Source: Phoronis australis
Lineage: Eukaryota; Phoronida; Phoronidae
Direction of reading: 5' to 3'
Length of the DNA: 46,262 bases
Assembly (NCBI GenBank): GCA_002633005.1
Contig: NMRA01000146.1
Coordinates: forward strand, 211,640 to 257,901
Shown here: positions 13,526 through 26,100 of the stretch, piece by piece
How the letters are laid out: each line of letters starts with the position of its first letter
How positions within the stretch are numbered: position 1 is the first letter of the stretch
Translations under genes and position numbers: made by a program
The notes under the pieces: model-generated
The model's input: only the letters and a program-made list of their open reading frames with translations
Told to the model about the DNA's origin: nothing
Database searches by the model: none

Positions 13526-15366
13526 GCAACAACATCAACAACAAAAACAATAATAATAATGGTTTCGCTAGCACTTTCGCTTTATGTACATCTACATTTC
13601 CAATAATGACAGAGTTGTGAACTGATGCGATCGTCACTATAGGAGCTACAGGTGTAGAGCTTAGCTTGCAGTTGCGATAGCCCAAAACTGGTCAGTGGTG
13701 TTTTTTATGAAGCGTCAAAGGGCTCTTACAAACGAGTACGTTCATTAGTTTATTCACAAAAATCACTGCTTCTTAAAAAAGCGCACAATCAAAGGGTCTT
13801 GAATCTTTACGCGGGGGAGAGCCTGTCACCCTTGCAAAAAGTATCTGCTGCTGTGCCAGAATAGCCTTACATGGGCAGCTTTAATAGACAGTGGGTTTCA
13901 ATCGGACTTTAACAGGTGCGCGTACAGGGTGCCAGTCCAAAAATCAACGTTTTCCTATTGCTTTTGGAGGGTAAGACACCTGACGAGTTCCGCGTGAGTT
14001 AGTTGTGTGTTTTACCGCATAGTTTCTGGCATAGTCGCAAGAACGTCGCTAGCGAAGCAAGTGGTCACGTGTTTCACTTCCAATACACATGTACGGTGCG
14101 GGATATAGAGTCTTACGAATTTTTGCTTTTCTTGCAAGAAACTGGGTATACTCCCGGTTCATAGATAAAAAACGTTGTTGAAGTTTTTAAATTTTCATGT
14201 TGTGATGTCATAGTATTTGCAATTAGCCAATGAGAGACTGTATTGATTTTGAAATTGAGAATGCCCTTGGCTCAACCAAGGCATTACGGGAATTGCAACA
14301 CCAATGGACTCACATGCGTATGCTTAGAAGAAATGTTTGTTTATCTTCGCATTCATCGCTTATTCATGGTAGAGTGTGAATGTATTTTGACACCACATTT
14401 CGATTAACGCGACTAAGGTCGTGGTGAGGAAGCGAACTAACTACTAGCGAAAATAATCATCCCCATCTCGAGCATCTCCTCTGAAACGCTGAGACATTTT
14501 TCCAACACCGTCAAACAATTTAGTTTACTCAAGGAAGACTAGTTGTTCATGCCACATATTTTGTGTCAAAATGTATCTGGCCAGTTTTTTTACCCACGTC
14601 GGCGCAAAGCTGTACTATACTATTTAGTACACAGCTTTGCGCCATGTCTATAGAAAACTAAGTGTATCGAAGCGAGCTCGGATGAATACAGGGGTAGAAG
14701 GGTTGTCCTGTAGTGAAGGCGCGTGCGGATGGAATGAGAACGGTGTTTCACACGTCACAGGCTATAGGAAAATACTCGCTTTAACTCATACCATATTGTA
14801 TGGGCACCTGATCGGAGCCGGGTGGCAACCCATGATGTAACGCAACCAGTCACCGACTCAGTATTCTGGCGCAGCAGACGAAACGCGCTGGCGAGGCTGT
14901 AACCCTCATATCCCGTGGACGCGTTCTCAAGACCTCAGGACAGTTATTCACATCGCAAGGGTAGCTAGGGATGTGCACTGTCGGCTTCACTGTACATTCT
15001 CATTTACAGCGCCACTCTGGTGAAAAGAGGGCGCTACGTAATTTCTCAATTGTCTCTAGGTTGCTGATGTGGCAATTATGTCTTATTCAACAGTCACACA
15101 ATTATGAAGTTCATTAGTTATTACCTTTGGATGGTAAATGGCGCAACAGTAATTGTTACATGCACTTTAGCTTCGTAAGTGGCTATGTGTAGTTCTAGGC
15201 TACTGTTATGGTTTCCGCAAATCTGCGACGAAGCGGCAAGGACAAATTCTCTCCCAATGTTTGTGTTGTGTGGCACTGCTGATGTACAGGTGTTGAACGC
15301 CATAGAAGCAAACAGCAGCACCACTGTTCCGTTGAACACTTTAAGCGCTGAATCAACTTCCCTCAT
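4327..15366 (-). CDS. IgGFc-binding-like type I membrane protein, complete
   Basis: Five exons on the minus strand: 15366-15125, 11433-11328, 7115-6583, 6343-5979 and 4802-4327 (TGA stop). They join in phase to give 573 residues; junction phases are 2, 0, 2 and 1. Residues 1-30 form a signal peptide with hydrophobic core VVLLFASMAF. Residues 31-352 form an IgGFc-binding-type domain; key matches are VVEQIPPISRWG, VLVVAESGTYLTI, FVPPIEQFRADYLLVVP, DIAGIRLDNEP and a GVLLYG...GMHL end. Residues 365-396 hold two Asp-rich loops (DGDGIDNDCD and DDDNDGLIDED), likely calcium binding. A transmembrane helix (about 434-458) is followed by YRKR and a Ser/Thr-rich tail of about 110 residues. Sequons NSS, NVT, NFT, NES and NGS are present. 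Proteins with this domain are secreted or surface proteins of poorly known role, often discussed for mucus or immunity; that role is inference. A GTAAGT donor at 4347-4342 could extend the tail by splicing. Confidence 0.85.
4857..4945 (+). mobile_element. Diverged fragment of the CGTTCAGTA-type short element
   Basis: GGACCTCGCTGGAAAAGCAA, then CTTCGCGAGA and TGCA-TTT-AATGAGAACA, match the interior of the intact copy at 43794-43923 in the same order. The ends are lost. The fragment lies in the last intron of the IgGFc-like gene, just upstream of the transmembrane exon. Confidence 0.6.
7380..8320. mobile_element. TTAA-flanked non-autonomous DNA transposon (941 bp)
   Basis: The left end reads TTAAGGGAGAATGCCACCC (from 7380). 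The right end, read on the other strand, is TTAAAGGAGCATGCCACCC (from 8320). These inverted ends match except at two positions and each includes TTAA, as expected of a TTAA target duplication (piggyBac- or Kolobok-type). The bases outside restore GCC-TTAA-GGC. Open frames inside are short and match no transposase. The element lies in the second intron of the IgGFc-like gene. Confidence 0.75.
8516..9007. mobile_element. Short inverted-repeat element (about 490 bp)
   Basis: The left end CGCTTTCCCATTAGGGGCC pairs with the right end, read in reverse, CGCTTTCCCATTAGAGGCC. Inside, both arms carry repeated GAAGCTTCG/GAAGTTTCGG-like blocks, so the arms are probably longer and imperfect. No coding sequence was seen. 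It lies in the second intron of the IgGFc-like gene, about 200 bp from the TTAA element. Confidence 0.65.
9010..10985. other. Intron interior with no recognised gene
   Basis: This is intron 2 of the IgGFc-like gene. Open frames are short, without family matches or splice phases fitting the gene. One small palindrome, TTGACTTATGTCGTAAGTCAA (10801-10821), was seen. An ATGAAACAGATCC motif at 10827-10839 recurs near 41300 and may be the end of an old short element. Confidence 0.5.
10986..11039 (+). repeat. ATT/ATC trinucleotide microsatellite
   Basis: A run of ATT units is interrupted by ATC units, with a clear period of three, in intron 2 of the IgGFc-like gene. Confidence 0.9.
11693..11731 (+). 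repeat. AT dinucleotide microsatellite
   Basis: A nearly pure TA run lies directly beside the palindromic element at 11740-11881. Confidence 0.9.
11740..11881. mobile_element. Palindromic short element with TA flanks (142 bp)
   Basis: The ends GATTATTACATG and CATGTAATAATC are exact inverted repeats. The inner blocks also pair: GTCGTTATC with GATAACGAC, AGAGCC with GGCTCT, and GTGGATTTTG with CAAAATCCAC. The pairing continues to the central GAATTATC...GATAATTC. Each end is flanked by TA, consistent with a TA target duplication. It lies in intron 1 of the IgGFc-like gene. Confidence 0.8.
13469..13560 (+). repeat. CAA trinucleotide microsatellite
   Basis: A long run of ACA/CAA units becomes imperfect (CAG, CAT, then AAT units) at its right end. 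On the other strand it reads as poly-Leu, a repeat artefact and not a gene. It lies in intron 1 of the IgGFc-like gene. Confidence 0.95.
14601..14643. repeat. Short near-perfect hairpin
   Basis: GGCGCAAAGCTGT on the left pairs with ACAGCTTTGCGCC on the right, with AGTAC/GTACT continuing the stem apart from a two-base offset. It lies in intron 1 of the IgGFc-like gene. It could be a remnant of a palindromic element. Confidence 0.75.
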
Positions 15367-15439
15367 GTGCCAAATCGATTTACTTTAAGTTTGAGCGTTT
15401 GAAAGCACGCGATATGTGGCAATAATCATTTTCCAGAGA

Positions 15440-15702
15440 GATTAAGTTTGAGTCTAATACCGGAATAAAAACTTACTAAAAATTAGCGACGTTGCGTCCG
15501 CATCTCACGGACTTCAGCTTGGCTTATGACGCTATCGTTATTCTCGCCAATTGGTGGCGTTTCGACCAGACAGCGCGGCATTGAGAGTCCTTTAAATAAA
15601 AGAAGTGGTTCAAGATTCTATTTGTCACACATATGGGATGGTTTTCTGACCTCAATGCCGCGCCGTCTGGTTTTTATTCCAGTATTAGACTCAAACTTGA
15701 TC
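15440..15702. mobile_element. Interrupted palindromic element upstream of the IgGFc-like start codon
   Basis: The left end AAGTTTGAGTCTAATACCGG pairs with the right end CCAGTATTAGACTCAAACTT (one mismatch). A second arm pair, CCAGACAGCGCGGCATTGAG (15567-15586) and CTCAATGCCGCGCCGTCTGG (15651-15670), differs at one position. On the right the two arm blocks are contiguous; on the left roughly 90 bp separates them, suggesting a later insertion in the left arm. The nearer end is only 74 bp upstream of the IgGFc-like ATG. Confidence 0.8.
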
Positions 15703-16574
15703 CGTTTTCTCAACTGGATGTCTCAAAAATTTCATGCTTTTATCATTTTCCAAGAGACACATGCATGCATTGCCAAGCTTTTCGACGGAAAATTCGTCCA
15801 TTTCTGTGAGATGTAATCACGTACTAAAAGTAGTAATATCATCTTGTGCAATGGATTTTTCGGGCAAACTTTCTTTCTGACTAAATTGAAAAAATGACTA
15901 TGCTATCAAAGCACGAAGGTCTGAAAATAGTCACTGGACTCTTGCCTATCGTCTACATTGCGACCCCTTCAATTGATTCAAAATGCGTCTTAAAAGGCAG
16001 TCCATATAAAAAACAGTAATTTTCAAGTCAGTCTATACGTCAAAATTCAAAACAACGTTTTTGTACATGGATAAGTTTCCTAACAAAAATTTAAATGCCA
16101 AATTCTGTGCACTCAATGAGCCCTAATTTCGCCACAAATTGGTACAAAATTAGACACATTAGCCGTCTGCAAAATTGTGTTTTCAGCAACGAAAATATTA
16201 AGTAACTTACTTTGGTGGCTGGAAAAATCAACGTATACTGAGTATAATTCTGTGCCACAAGCAGAGTTTACAGACCACTTGAAAAAATTTGAGCAAGAAA
16301 TATCCTGTAAATTGTTATAAAAATCAAGTCTAAGGTTCTTCATATGTTGTTTTCTGGATGTACATGTATAATGCCATCAGTATCAACACTGAACCCGTCA
16401 CAAGAACAACAAAACTCTATATTATCCGACATAATGTAGCGTTAACGGATTGTAGGATCGCATCGTTTTACGCATGCTTAGGGAAGAAAATTTGTTACAA
16501 TAAGCTTAATGATGAAAGAAAACACAGAAAAAATGATTTTTGAGAGCGAAAGTTCAACATTTACAGTTCCCCAA

Positions 16575-16576
<2 letters not shown>

Positions 16577-16629
<53 letters not shown>

Positions 16630-16632
16630 GCT
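16577..16632 (+). repeat. TG dinucleotide microsatellite
   Basis: About 25 TG units end with TGCGTGTGC. It is intergenic, downstream of the gelsolin-like gene. Confidence 0.95.
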
Positions 16633-17144
16633 TGGGAGTGCATTCTAATCGTCAAGAAAAAAAGAACAGAATATTGATTACATTTTTACTTCGTGGCCTA
16701 CAATGTAAAACAGTCCATCACCGGTACTTTCTCGTGACTAATGCAGCCACGTTGAAAATAATCGTAGCGCAGTAGCCAAATACAAGTTAACATCAGCTAT
16801 TTGCAATTTTATACAGTTTTGGTCGCAACCTTACGCTACGTGCATTCAACGACACCTACATGTAACCAATTAAGTTATTGATACACTTCCAGTATCAGAG
16901 AGGGCAGAAAACAACAGAAGCATAATGGTGAAATATTAAATGCATGTAGTTCGATAACACTGGTTTACCCCTAAGCTGCTGCAATATCAAGTTACTCTAA
17001 TCGTTTATATCCCCACACTTCCAGATTAGCAGGATTTGTTCACATTAAGAATCATTCACTTATATAGTTGTTCGGCTAGACCCATCAGACCAGCGCACAG
17101 GAATTGCAGCTACAAGTCAAATCTTGTGCACGAAGAAAGGGGTC

Positions 17145-20100
17145 TTAGAAGGCGTTGTCTAAGGCTGCACAAATTTGACCTTCGCTGACGACGGTCAAGG
17201 GAAGGAACTTGGCGTCCGCCTGAAGAAGGTATAGCTACAAAGATGAAAAATCAGTAAATTTATCAACAAGCTATCATTTTGTTTTTAGTTGCTGCAAATA
17301 GCAGCAAAAATGAACGCTGCTACTTGGAATCGATGTCGGGGCCAATCAACATTTATTGTATATTACATTATTGTACATTACATTATTGTATATTACATTA
17401 TTGTATATTACATTATTGTATATTACATTATTGTATATTACATTACAGTGCAGGTTAACTTGGAAACAAGAACTACTAATAAACTATTTTTCCCAAAATA
17501 GAGACAACAACACTGGCTAATCTCATTTTCAACAAGGTTTGAAAACACTTTAGAAGGTCGCTTGTTTTCCACTGCAATCACCGATTGGGATATTTATATA
17601 AAGCTGTACATCCACAGAGAAATTTCCGGATCTTCTTATTGGCGATTCCGTATCAAAATGAGATCTGCAGTAAATATGGTGCTAAAGTCCTACTGGTCCA
17701 AGTTTGCCTTGATAACTCCAACATTAAGGCTGAACGAGTGAATACGAACTCGAAATCTCGAGTTCAATAATTTGCAGCTCAAATTTTGGAGTCGTCAAAT
17801 GCAAACTTGGACGAGAAAAGTATATGCATAAACCATACTTTACTAGAGTACAGACACTAATAGACACTTATCTTTAGTTCACAAAAAGGAGATTAGAAAA
17901 CGTAAAAAATATTCGAGTTCGATTTCGAGTACAACTATTAAATCCGGCCCTCGGTATGACAAATTAACGCAGCAATGAAGACAACACATACCTGGGCATA
18001 CTCAAAACCACGGGATTTCTCGGACTTAGATGCTCCGCTGCCAATCCACACGATAACTTCCTCACCGGTATCGACGACAAAGGCATCCTGTGACCAGAAA
18101 AAAATGGTACAATATTGGCATAACTAGTAAAACGACATCAATCAGACGTAAGTTGTACAGACGCATATGCGGTCTGCGTCAAGTGGAAATGCTAACTTGT
18201 CTTCCAGCTTATCTGAATGTCGAGCACGTTGTGTGTTTTTATTGACTTTCTTTGAACACTGGGTGGACTTCGGGTACGAGTTCCCTTTCTCCTCAGAGCA
18301 TGTAAACAACGGTGTCAGCATGCCATATTTATGATTATCCCCAACGTTGAGGGGATCTTCGAGACATCCTAGATCCGCCACTGTCGCGTGATTTCAAAAG
18401 TCACGCACAGATGTATGTATTTCTACAGTACCTAAACAGTAGTTAGTGATAAAAACCCCATTCAGTTCTAACAGGGCTACATGATTATACAATGTACACC
18501 ACAAAATGCAAAAATTGTCTATGGAACTACCCACTTGTATGTAAAGGAATTTCGGAAGAGAAAGCCAGTCCTTTGATTTTCTAAGCATATTTGACTGTTT
18601 AGATATCCTAAGTATTTATCATCGTGGCAACGGACATAAATCCAGTCATAGTAAGGGAAATTTGAAGACTTGACTTCATTGGAGTAAGTGTCTGGATTTG
18701 ATTTTTTTCGACAACCACAGTGTTAAATACATAGCATGACACAATAACCTGCAGATTACTGCTGAGTGCTGACGCCGCCATGTTGTCACCTCAGAATGCA
18801 TATGTCGTGTCAAAGGAGACGCCTGAGAATAGTGGCTGGTACTTGCGTACTTACGTTGGTATTCAGCATAGACCTATCAAAGCCACTTAGTTCTTCAAAC
18901 ACCAAGTTTCCTGACGCGTCCGAAAGCCTTGAAAAACAAGAGGATAAAATTATAAACTGGATAATTTCACAAGAGCCTTACCTAACTTCAAAGTCACCCT
19001 ATAAATCCACACCACGGTACGCGATATTTTCACCAAGACCTGGCGTGCGTTCAGTAACGGTAGGACATTTGCTAAGACCTAGCTAAAATCTAATTAAAGT
19101 CACATGTTCTCATTTAAAATACACGGCAAAGCTCACGTAATCTCGCGAAGTCTTGCTTTTTAGCGAGGTCCTAGCGTTACTGAACGGCAGGCTGTACTCG
19201 AAATCGAGCTGAACATTACTTTTTACACCTAACATGTCTGGTTCTACTTTCGTTCGCACTGAAAACCACTGTCTGGTATTTCAAATACCAGACACTGCTT
19301 TTCAGTGCGTATTTGTCAGTGGACAGATACATACTGGTTTACGTGGATGACTGTCTAAATCTAATATACCTGCATGTACCATTTAACATTAGAGCTACAA
19401 GTTTTCACTCGAATATTTTAGCACTTTGTAGCTCGACTCTAGGGGTTGTCAAGTAGAAACATGGATTGACACTCAACTTCGTAAACCGTCATTTACTCGA
19501 CGACGCAAACACCTTTATCTTGACTTTATGCTTACATTAAGTGGAACAAAAAATGTTAATAATATTCGAATTTGATTCGCGCGTAAATATTAGACCCCGG
19601 CACAGGAAAAGGAAGAATAGGTATGAATCTAGGTTAATGTTTAATAATCAACCCTCAAAAACTAGAAGCTGATATTTCGATGCATAACTTAATGCCGAAT
19701 AAAGAAGAGACCGGGTGTTTAAAAGCGACACATTTTAAAATTCTTATTTACAATCTCGGAGAACCTGGGCTCAAATTCCTAATCTACTTTATTTGGCATA
19801 CAGAATGCATATAATCGTAAGAAGTGCAAGCCTACAACTCTACGTATGATCTGTTTCAGGATAAGTGATTTGAAGTTAGAAAATAGGTATTACACTCCGC
19901 CTTCACAATAACTGTTACCGTATAAAGTTTTAACCATACACATGAAAGCCAAGAAATGTTTTTACAAATTAACTTCGTAATTAACAATTTCTACAATATT
20001 CTCAGATGCTGTGTTCATGATAGTAGCGAGTTTAAATTACTTTTCTGAAATGGTTATGTGAAGCATATCAGACCGAATTTCTAAGGTAAATTTTTTTATG

Positions 20101-23100
20101 AAACATAGTCCCCAAGACGTAGACGCAAGAGTCCGGGAAGGAGGAGTTCATTGCTTGTTATGCATAGCGATATATTTTTGCGAGACCTCGCCTTTTCTCG
20201 AGGTTCTCGCGTCTACGGAACCTACATTTGATGACCTCTAAATCCAAACTCCACTCTCGGCTTCAAACTTGAGATTTCGAGAACTTAGTCGAATATGTAG
20301 CTTTAAAGTGTGTTGTTATCAATCGCTAGATGGGATTACTACACATGAAACTAAACACAAATATAGTGTATCTCGAGTTCATACATAAGTGGAACACAAA
20401 ATATCAAATCTATTGATAGATCAAGTACAGAGCTAGGAATACCAGCCTGGAAACGTAATCAACGAATCTTTCCGCAAAATGTTGAGGCTAATTCAACTCA
20501 CTTAAGCATTTTCTTGGGACGTCCACTGTAGTCACCTTCTTCATCCTCGACCTCATCCCCGTCAGTTTCGTCGTCGGCCAAACTTTCATAGAAGTCGTGC
20601 TAAAAGAACAACACGCACAGTCGGCCATGTTTTTTTTTAAATTCCTCTTCAGGTTGAACTGCGCATGTCCGAAATGTCGCGCAGCTATAGGGAGCCGTTA
20701 GGTAAACACTGGACGGTTTTCCCACTAAGTGAACTCGTCTGCGCGCAATCACGAATCCTTGAATATGTGTAGACATGAAGCATCGTTCACAATATCAGAA
20801 GAGGAAGTAAAACAGCTTGTTGTACCATTGTAAGTGCCTTGCACTGATATGAAGCGAAATAATGTATATCAGAGACCATCATAAAGGCACGGTGGTTCTT
20901 TTCTTAATCTGGGCGTGGAAATCAGTCTTAGAGGTGTCAGCTAAGCGGGCTCAAGAGCTCAACTCAGAGAGCAGTGAATAAGTTGGCACTAACAAAACAA
21001 CTCTTTCAATATGTTTTAGGCTTTACTGTGTAACATCAGTACATATATTTCGTGCACAGGTGGCCCACAGTTGGATCCTATGTACCAAAGAATCATGCAG
21101 TAAAATTTTACCTAATAATACTTACATCTTTTGATATACCATCTTGCTCCAAAGTGTGACTCTGAGGACGTCCATTTCTTTCCGATTTGAGTTGTTCAAC
21201 AAATTGCAAGGCCTGAAAACTCAAGAAACTCAGACGAAGTTTGTCTCCAAAATGTTAACACAAGGTTACCCCATAACTCTTGACATAAACTAACAGTGCA
21301 GAACACATAATACCCATGAATACAACACTCAACCCAGGCTGATCAAGTTCTTTGCAACAGAATTGAAACCATTTTTGAAGGAATGACAATGATGGTCACC
21401 ACTAACAAGAGCAATGTCCAATAGGGGAACTGTGTCCTCTTAATTTATTCAACAACCAATGTACAATGGTCAAGTGGGAGTGAAATCTATCTCCGAAATA
21501 GAACAAAGCAGTGTTTCTAAGTCGTTTGTAATATATTATTAACGATATTGCAGCTTCCATCAACCTGGAATGACTAGGTGTGGCTATTATCAGACTTCTG
21601 ACATATCTACATGTACACTCTTCAACTGTGTGAAGTCATTGACTACAGCGCTCACATTTAAACGTTTTCAATGAATACAACTGCACTTTGTTTAGCTTAG
21701 ATGGTGTTCAAATAGCATTGCCGTTTAGTTCCTGCTAAACTTTAGCATATTAGGAGCAAGCATCTTAAAGGTTTACCTGGAACTTTTCGTCTTTGTTGGC
21801 ATCTCTACCATTCCACTGGTAGATTACGAGTCCTTTATCCAAGATGAACACATCACCATCATTAAGATTCGACTCCTTCAGCGAATGCTAAACAATAAGA
21901 AAGAAACAGTCGTTAGAGGGATGATTTTCCTTGACATTGGCATTCGATATTAGCATTAGTAAATGGGTGGATTAAGCGAACCACCTATAGAAAATTCAGT
22001 TTCGTTGACTTCAAGAGATAGCAAAATGGATTCTTGCGAGTGGCAACGACAACAAACGACAGGAACAGCAACACTGATCTGAGTGCAAGGTCGATGCGTA
22101 TAACAATTCATGGCAATTTTCATCTGAAGGGGGTACAACATCGTGTGTTTGGATGTCCGACCAGACGGGACAGATAACGCTAATGCAGCGAACTGCAGCA
22201 GAAGGATAGCACCCAAAAAAGGCAATAACAATGCAAACCAAGTAGTTTTGAAGTTGGTTGATCTGAAAGATATTGATTCCGATGAACGTGATGAAAATTA
22301 ATAGAGCGAATGCCATTATTTACCTCAGACACATGGACCTTTCTGCCTACACGTTTGTACCGCAAGAGGCGACTTTTGTATTCTTCCGGCGTTACGTGCC
22401 TGAAGCCGGTATCAGCGCCACCTTTCAAAAGTCTAAAATTGTCAAAACATTCATTAATCGTCGGATCCCAAGACCAAAAACGACTCAATCAAAAGAAATA
22501 GACCAACCACGAATGTGTTGCACATCCGATAAGTGCACTTTGTATCCCTGATATCATTTAAGACATACATTAGACAACAAATAACGACATCTTTCACCCT
22601 TCAGGTAGCGGTGCTTTTACGTCAAAAAAAGACAATTTTCCTGCGACGTTTTCCGTAGACGAAATAAGACAACCCGCCTGAGAATTTCGAATCGTCAAGA
22701 GCGTCACTTGTAATGCATGGCAATATATCGCGAAGACTTACTTACGCTAGACATAGCTTTGTCGCGCGTGTCTTACGTCAACAGAACGCAGGCCTGGTTA
22801 GTGTGAACTGTTCACCAGAATAAACGAACATACACAAACGATAAACCACAGACTCAAATGAAAAAGGGCGACAACATAGAGCAGAGAAAGATGCTACTCA
22901 TCAGCAACACGTATATGAGCAGAAATAACAATTATGCAAACAAATACGCTGGCAACAGAAAACGTAATAAACGGAAATCCACTGAAAAAGTACTGTAGAG
23001 ATGAAGTTTATACTTGCTTGATAGAGATATAGTAGGCCTATGATGACGGTTTACTGATGACGAATAGTATTTGATTAGTGGGTGAAAGGCATACCGCGGA

Positions 23101-26100
23101 CAGGTAACATCGAGGGATGAGAGTGATGAGCTGACCATGGAACCGCTAATGCTAATTAGTAGTTAATGAAAGCATATGGGAGTCATGTGCTCAGCTTCAG
23201 GCGATATCATGCGTAGATTTGCGTGATCTGACAAAATAATACTGTCTGCACTGCCGGGTCAGGGGAAGGTGGGGCGCACCTTGTTTTTGGCTGCGGTATA
23301 CTTCCTATTATGGGGTATTATCGTTTTTATCTGCAACGACGCAACCCTGTTGCAATGAAATGTCTACGAAAAAGTCATATCAATGTATCCTGTCGAACAA
23401 CACGCCTGTATGCTTTGTCAGTAATTTGCTGGCATATAACGTACCTGGAACTTCGAAGTTTCGTTTTGAAATTGACACTAAGTTTAAGAATGGTAGGCAC
23501 ATCACGTCAAATAATAGGCCCCTTTTAGAAATCAAGCGACACGGGAGTAACAGAACAATCACCGTGCTATCAGTACAGACGCATATAGTGTACAACACGT
23601 GATAACTCGATTTTCGTTCACAACCAGTTATCGTCATACAAAACAAAATACGAAAATCTGGTTTAATTTCAAAATACATGCTGTTTAATCAAACCGTGAC
23701 GTGTATCAAATCTCGCATTTCCCTCCTCATCTTCATCAACTTCACCCAATTTGAGCGAGAGCCCTGCGACAATCCCCTATCTGTTAAAACACTGACAATG
23801 AGATGAATGAAATAAATGACGGTTTTAGAACAAAATCACCAACGTCCATTATGAGTCAGAATTTGAATGTTAGTTCCACTTTTAAAGGATAGTAAACCCT
23901 GTTTTGGTGATTCCTAACCAATTCTCGCTCAGTCACTTGCTAAGGCACCATTGTGGTCTCACTTGAGTGGTAAAAGCAGGATTCAACTAAAAACACATAC
24001 CAATGAGATAAATATACATGTACATAGCTCATTGACACCTACATGAACTGTCTTGTGTCAAAGATTGCATACTGCGGTTTTTGGTGGGCGGTGTTTTCCT
24101 GCAGTTGTCGTGTATCTCGCCTGAAGCGTAAGTCACACTTGTCTTAAGCATACTTTGTAAGGAGTTTTCAATCTTTTCTCCAAACGTTTGAGGGATGTCC
24201 AGGGTTACTGAGCGATGTTTTGTTTCAAAGAATTGGATGAAAAAGTCGTTTTTATTATTTGTTTAGGTCAAGGTGGGCTTTGGTATCCTTTTCATAGTTG
24301 GATAAGGAATTAACTGTTGAAACCGCGAGTCAGACATTGAACGCGATTTAGATGCGTTTGCACACAGCACGGTTATATAATCAAGGCTGGAATGGACAAA
24401 GGGTCACTTCTAGTTCAGACAAATACTAAATTTTCGTTCTGTCATGCAACCCACTCTTCGTAAATGTCCGAATAGTTACGGACAGGCGTTCGGGTACTCA
24501 CTCAATACGATCAAAATACTCTTTGAACATTGGCGACTCGTGGTTCATCACTTCACGGTGCTGGACTGGCTTATCATCCAGGAAGTGGTCCAATTCGACC
24601 GTCTTGTACGCAGCTGTGCCATACTCGTCCTACACAATGAGTCAAAGCACGTGACATGCGGCAGTGACGTTAAGAGGGGTAGGCCTACTAATAACTTCTA
24701 CCTGTACATCACTGAAATCTACGACATGAACCCAATACACAAAAGGATTAGTAAAAGCTGAGCAAACATAAACGTCAACGGCACCAACTGGGTCTGCATC
24801 TGAAATCTAGAAGGCGCATTACCACCGTTAGCTACGAGTGACAAGATGCTGAGCTCCACGGTTCTCCAAAAGAGTTTTCGAGTGACTTGTTCCTGGCGCT
24901 ACAAGTTCAAAGTTAGTAAAAAGCTAAAACGAAGGATAACAAATAGGTGACCGTCAACCAATGGTTCAAGCTGCAGAGTCGCGACTACAATCAACCAATA
25001 AAGCATGCATCCGTATGTATTTTCGACGCTAACGGCGCTGGAAATAAAACGCAGCGTAATATTTATGAGACCAGAAACCAATTCCAGAACGAGAGATGAC
25101 ATTCATGTTACTTTTATTTTTTAGGACTTGAACGATTTTAATGATCGACTTTAAATTTACCAGGAGGCGCTAGACACATACATGTAGGATATTAAGTACA
25201 CTATCATACATTTTCGCTAAATGTACATTACATTTATTGGATTGGTTTTAGGTACGTTGACTCGTTTATTGTTATCATTTCATTTTACCGAAGGAAGTTT
25301 TAGAATTCTGCACGGGTTCAGTATTTCCGTGAATAACGTACAGTGACGCTGAAAGATATTTAAGGAGTACTAAGAGACATTCAACAGCAAAGTTGACTTT
25401 AGTTTAACAAACGCATCCCAAACGCATACAGCGTCTCTGTATAAACATACGTTATCATTTAATCCAATTAAAGTTGAAAAGCTATTATGAAACAAAAACA
25501 TTAACTGTAAAAAAAATCGATTTCAGGAAGTTAATTTAAAGCCAAAATGGTCCTGTTTCACGCAATCAAGGAACTTTTCAAATGAATATGTCCCATAGAG
25601 TTGCACATGTATTGCATATTAACATCTTGTATGAATGGGATGTGGGCGGGAATTGAACTTTTTGTGTGATAAAGTCTTTATTGTATTGCTTAACAAAAAA
25701 TAAAACAAGGTGGCGTAATGCGGCAACGTCCCATAAATGCAGGCATTCAGGTAGTCACGTGAACTGCTTTTGCTTTGCTTTCAGTGTATTCAGGTGTTTG
25801 AAGGAGGATCCTTTATTTCTTAGCACCACCTGGTGAACTAGAAGTCTCTCAATTTAAAGCCATCACCTTAGTCAAATGTATTTTGGAATACGTTGGGAAA
25901 TTGCACACAGAAGCATCTCATGTTCTCAAGCCTCTCCACACTATCCTGCGCCACAACGCAGGACACTGCTGCCCACTAGTGGCAGCAACGAGTACCTAAT
26001 TTCATCAAAGTAATCCAAGAATACTTTGGACTCCCGACCTGCCACCTCACGGTGTTGTACTGCTGCGTCGTTGAGAAAGTGGTCCAACTCGACCGTTTTG

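Larger units (their letters stand above)
15367..17144. other. Intergenic region between IgGFc-like 5' end and gelsolin 3' end
   Basis: This 1.8-kb gap must hold the promoter and 5' UTR of the IgGFc-like gene and the 3' UTR of the gelsolin-like gene, as both are on the minus strand. It contains the palindromic element at 15440-15702 and a TG microsatellite. No TATA box near 15366 and no canonical minus-strand AATAAA below 17145 were found. No further gene was recognised. Confidence 0.5.

Noticed and set aside
13467-13685. Minus-strand frame with a long poly-Leu end, resembling a hydrophobic segment.
   Set aside because: It is simply the CAA microsatellite read in reverse.
16509-16775. Plus-strand frame with Cys-Val repeats.
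   Set aside because: It is produced by the TG microsatellite and has no other support.
18766-19086. Plus-strand 106-codon open frame.
   Set aside because: It overlaps, in antisense, the gelsolin exon at 18855-18927, whose splice sites and phase are well supported.
23677-23778. Short acidic minus-strand stretch ([10 protein letters not shown]), considered as a third alternative gelsolin exon.
   Set aside because: It does not align with exon 6A/6B or other gelsolin segments, has a stop just upstream, and lacks a good donor.
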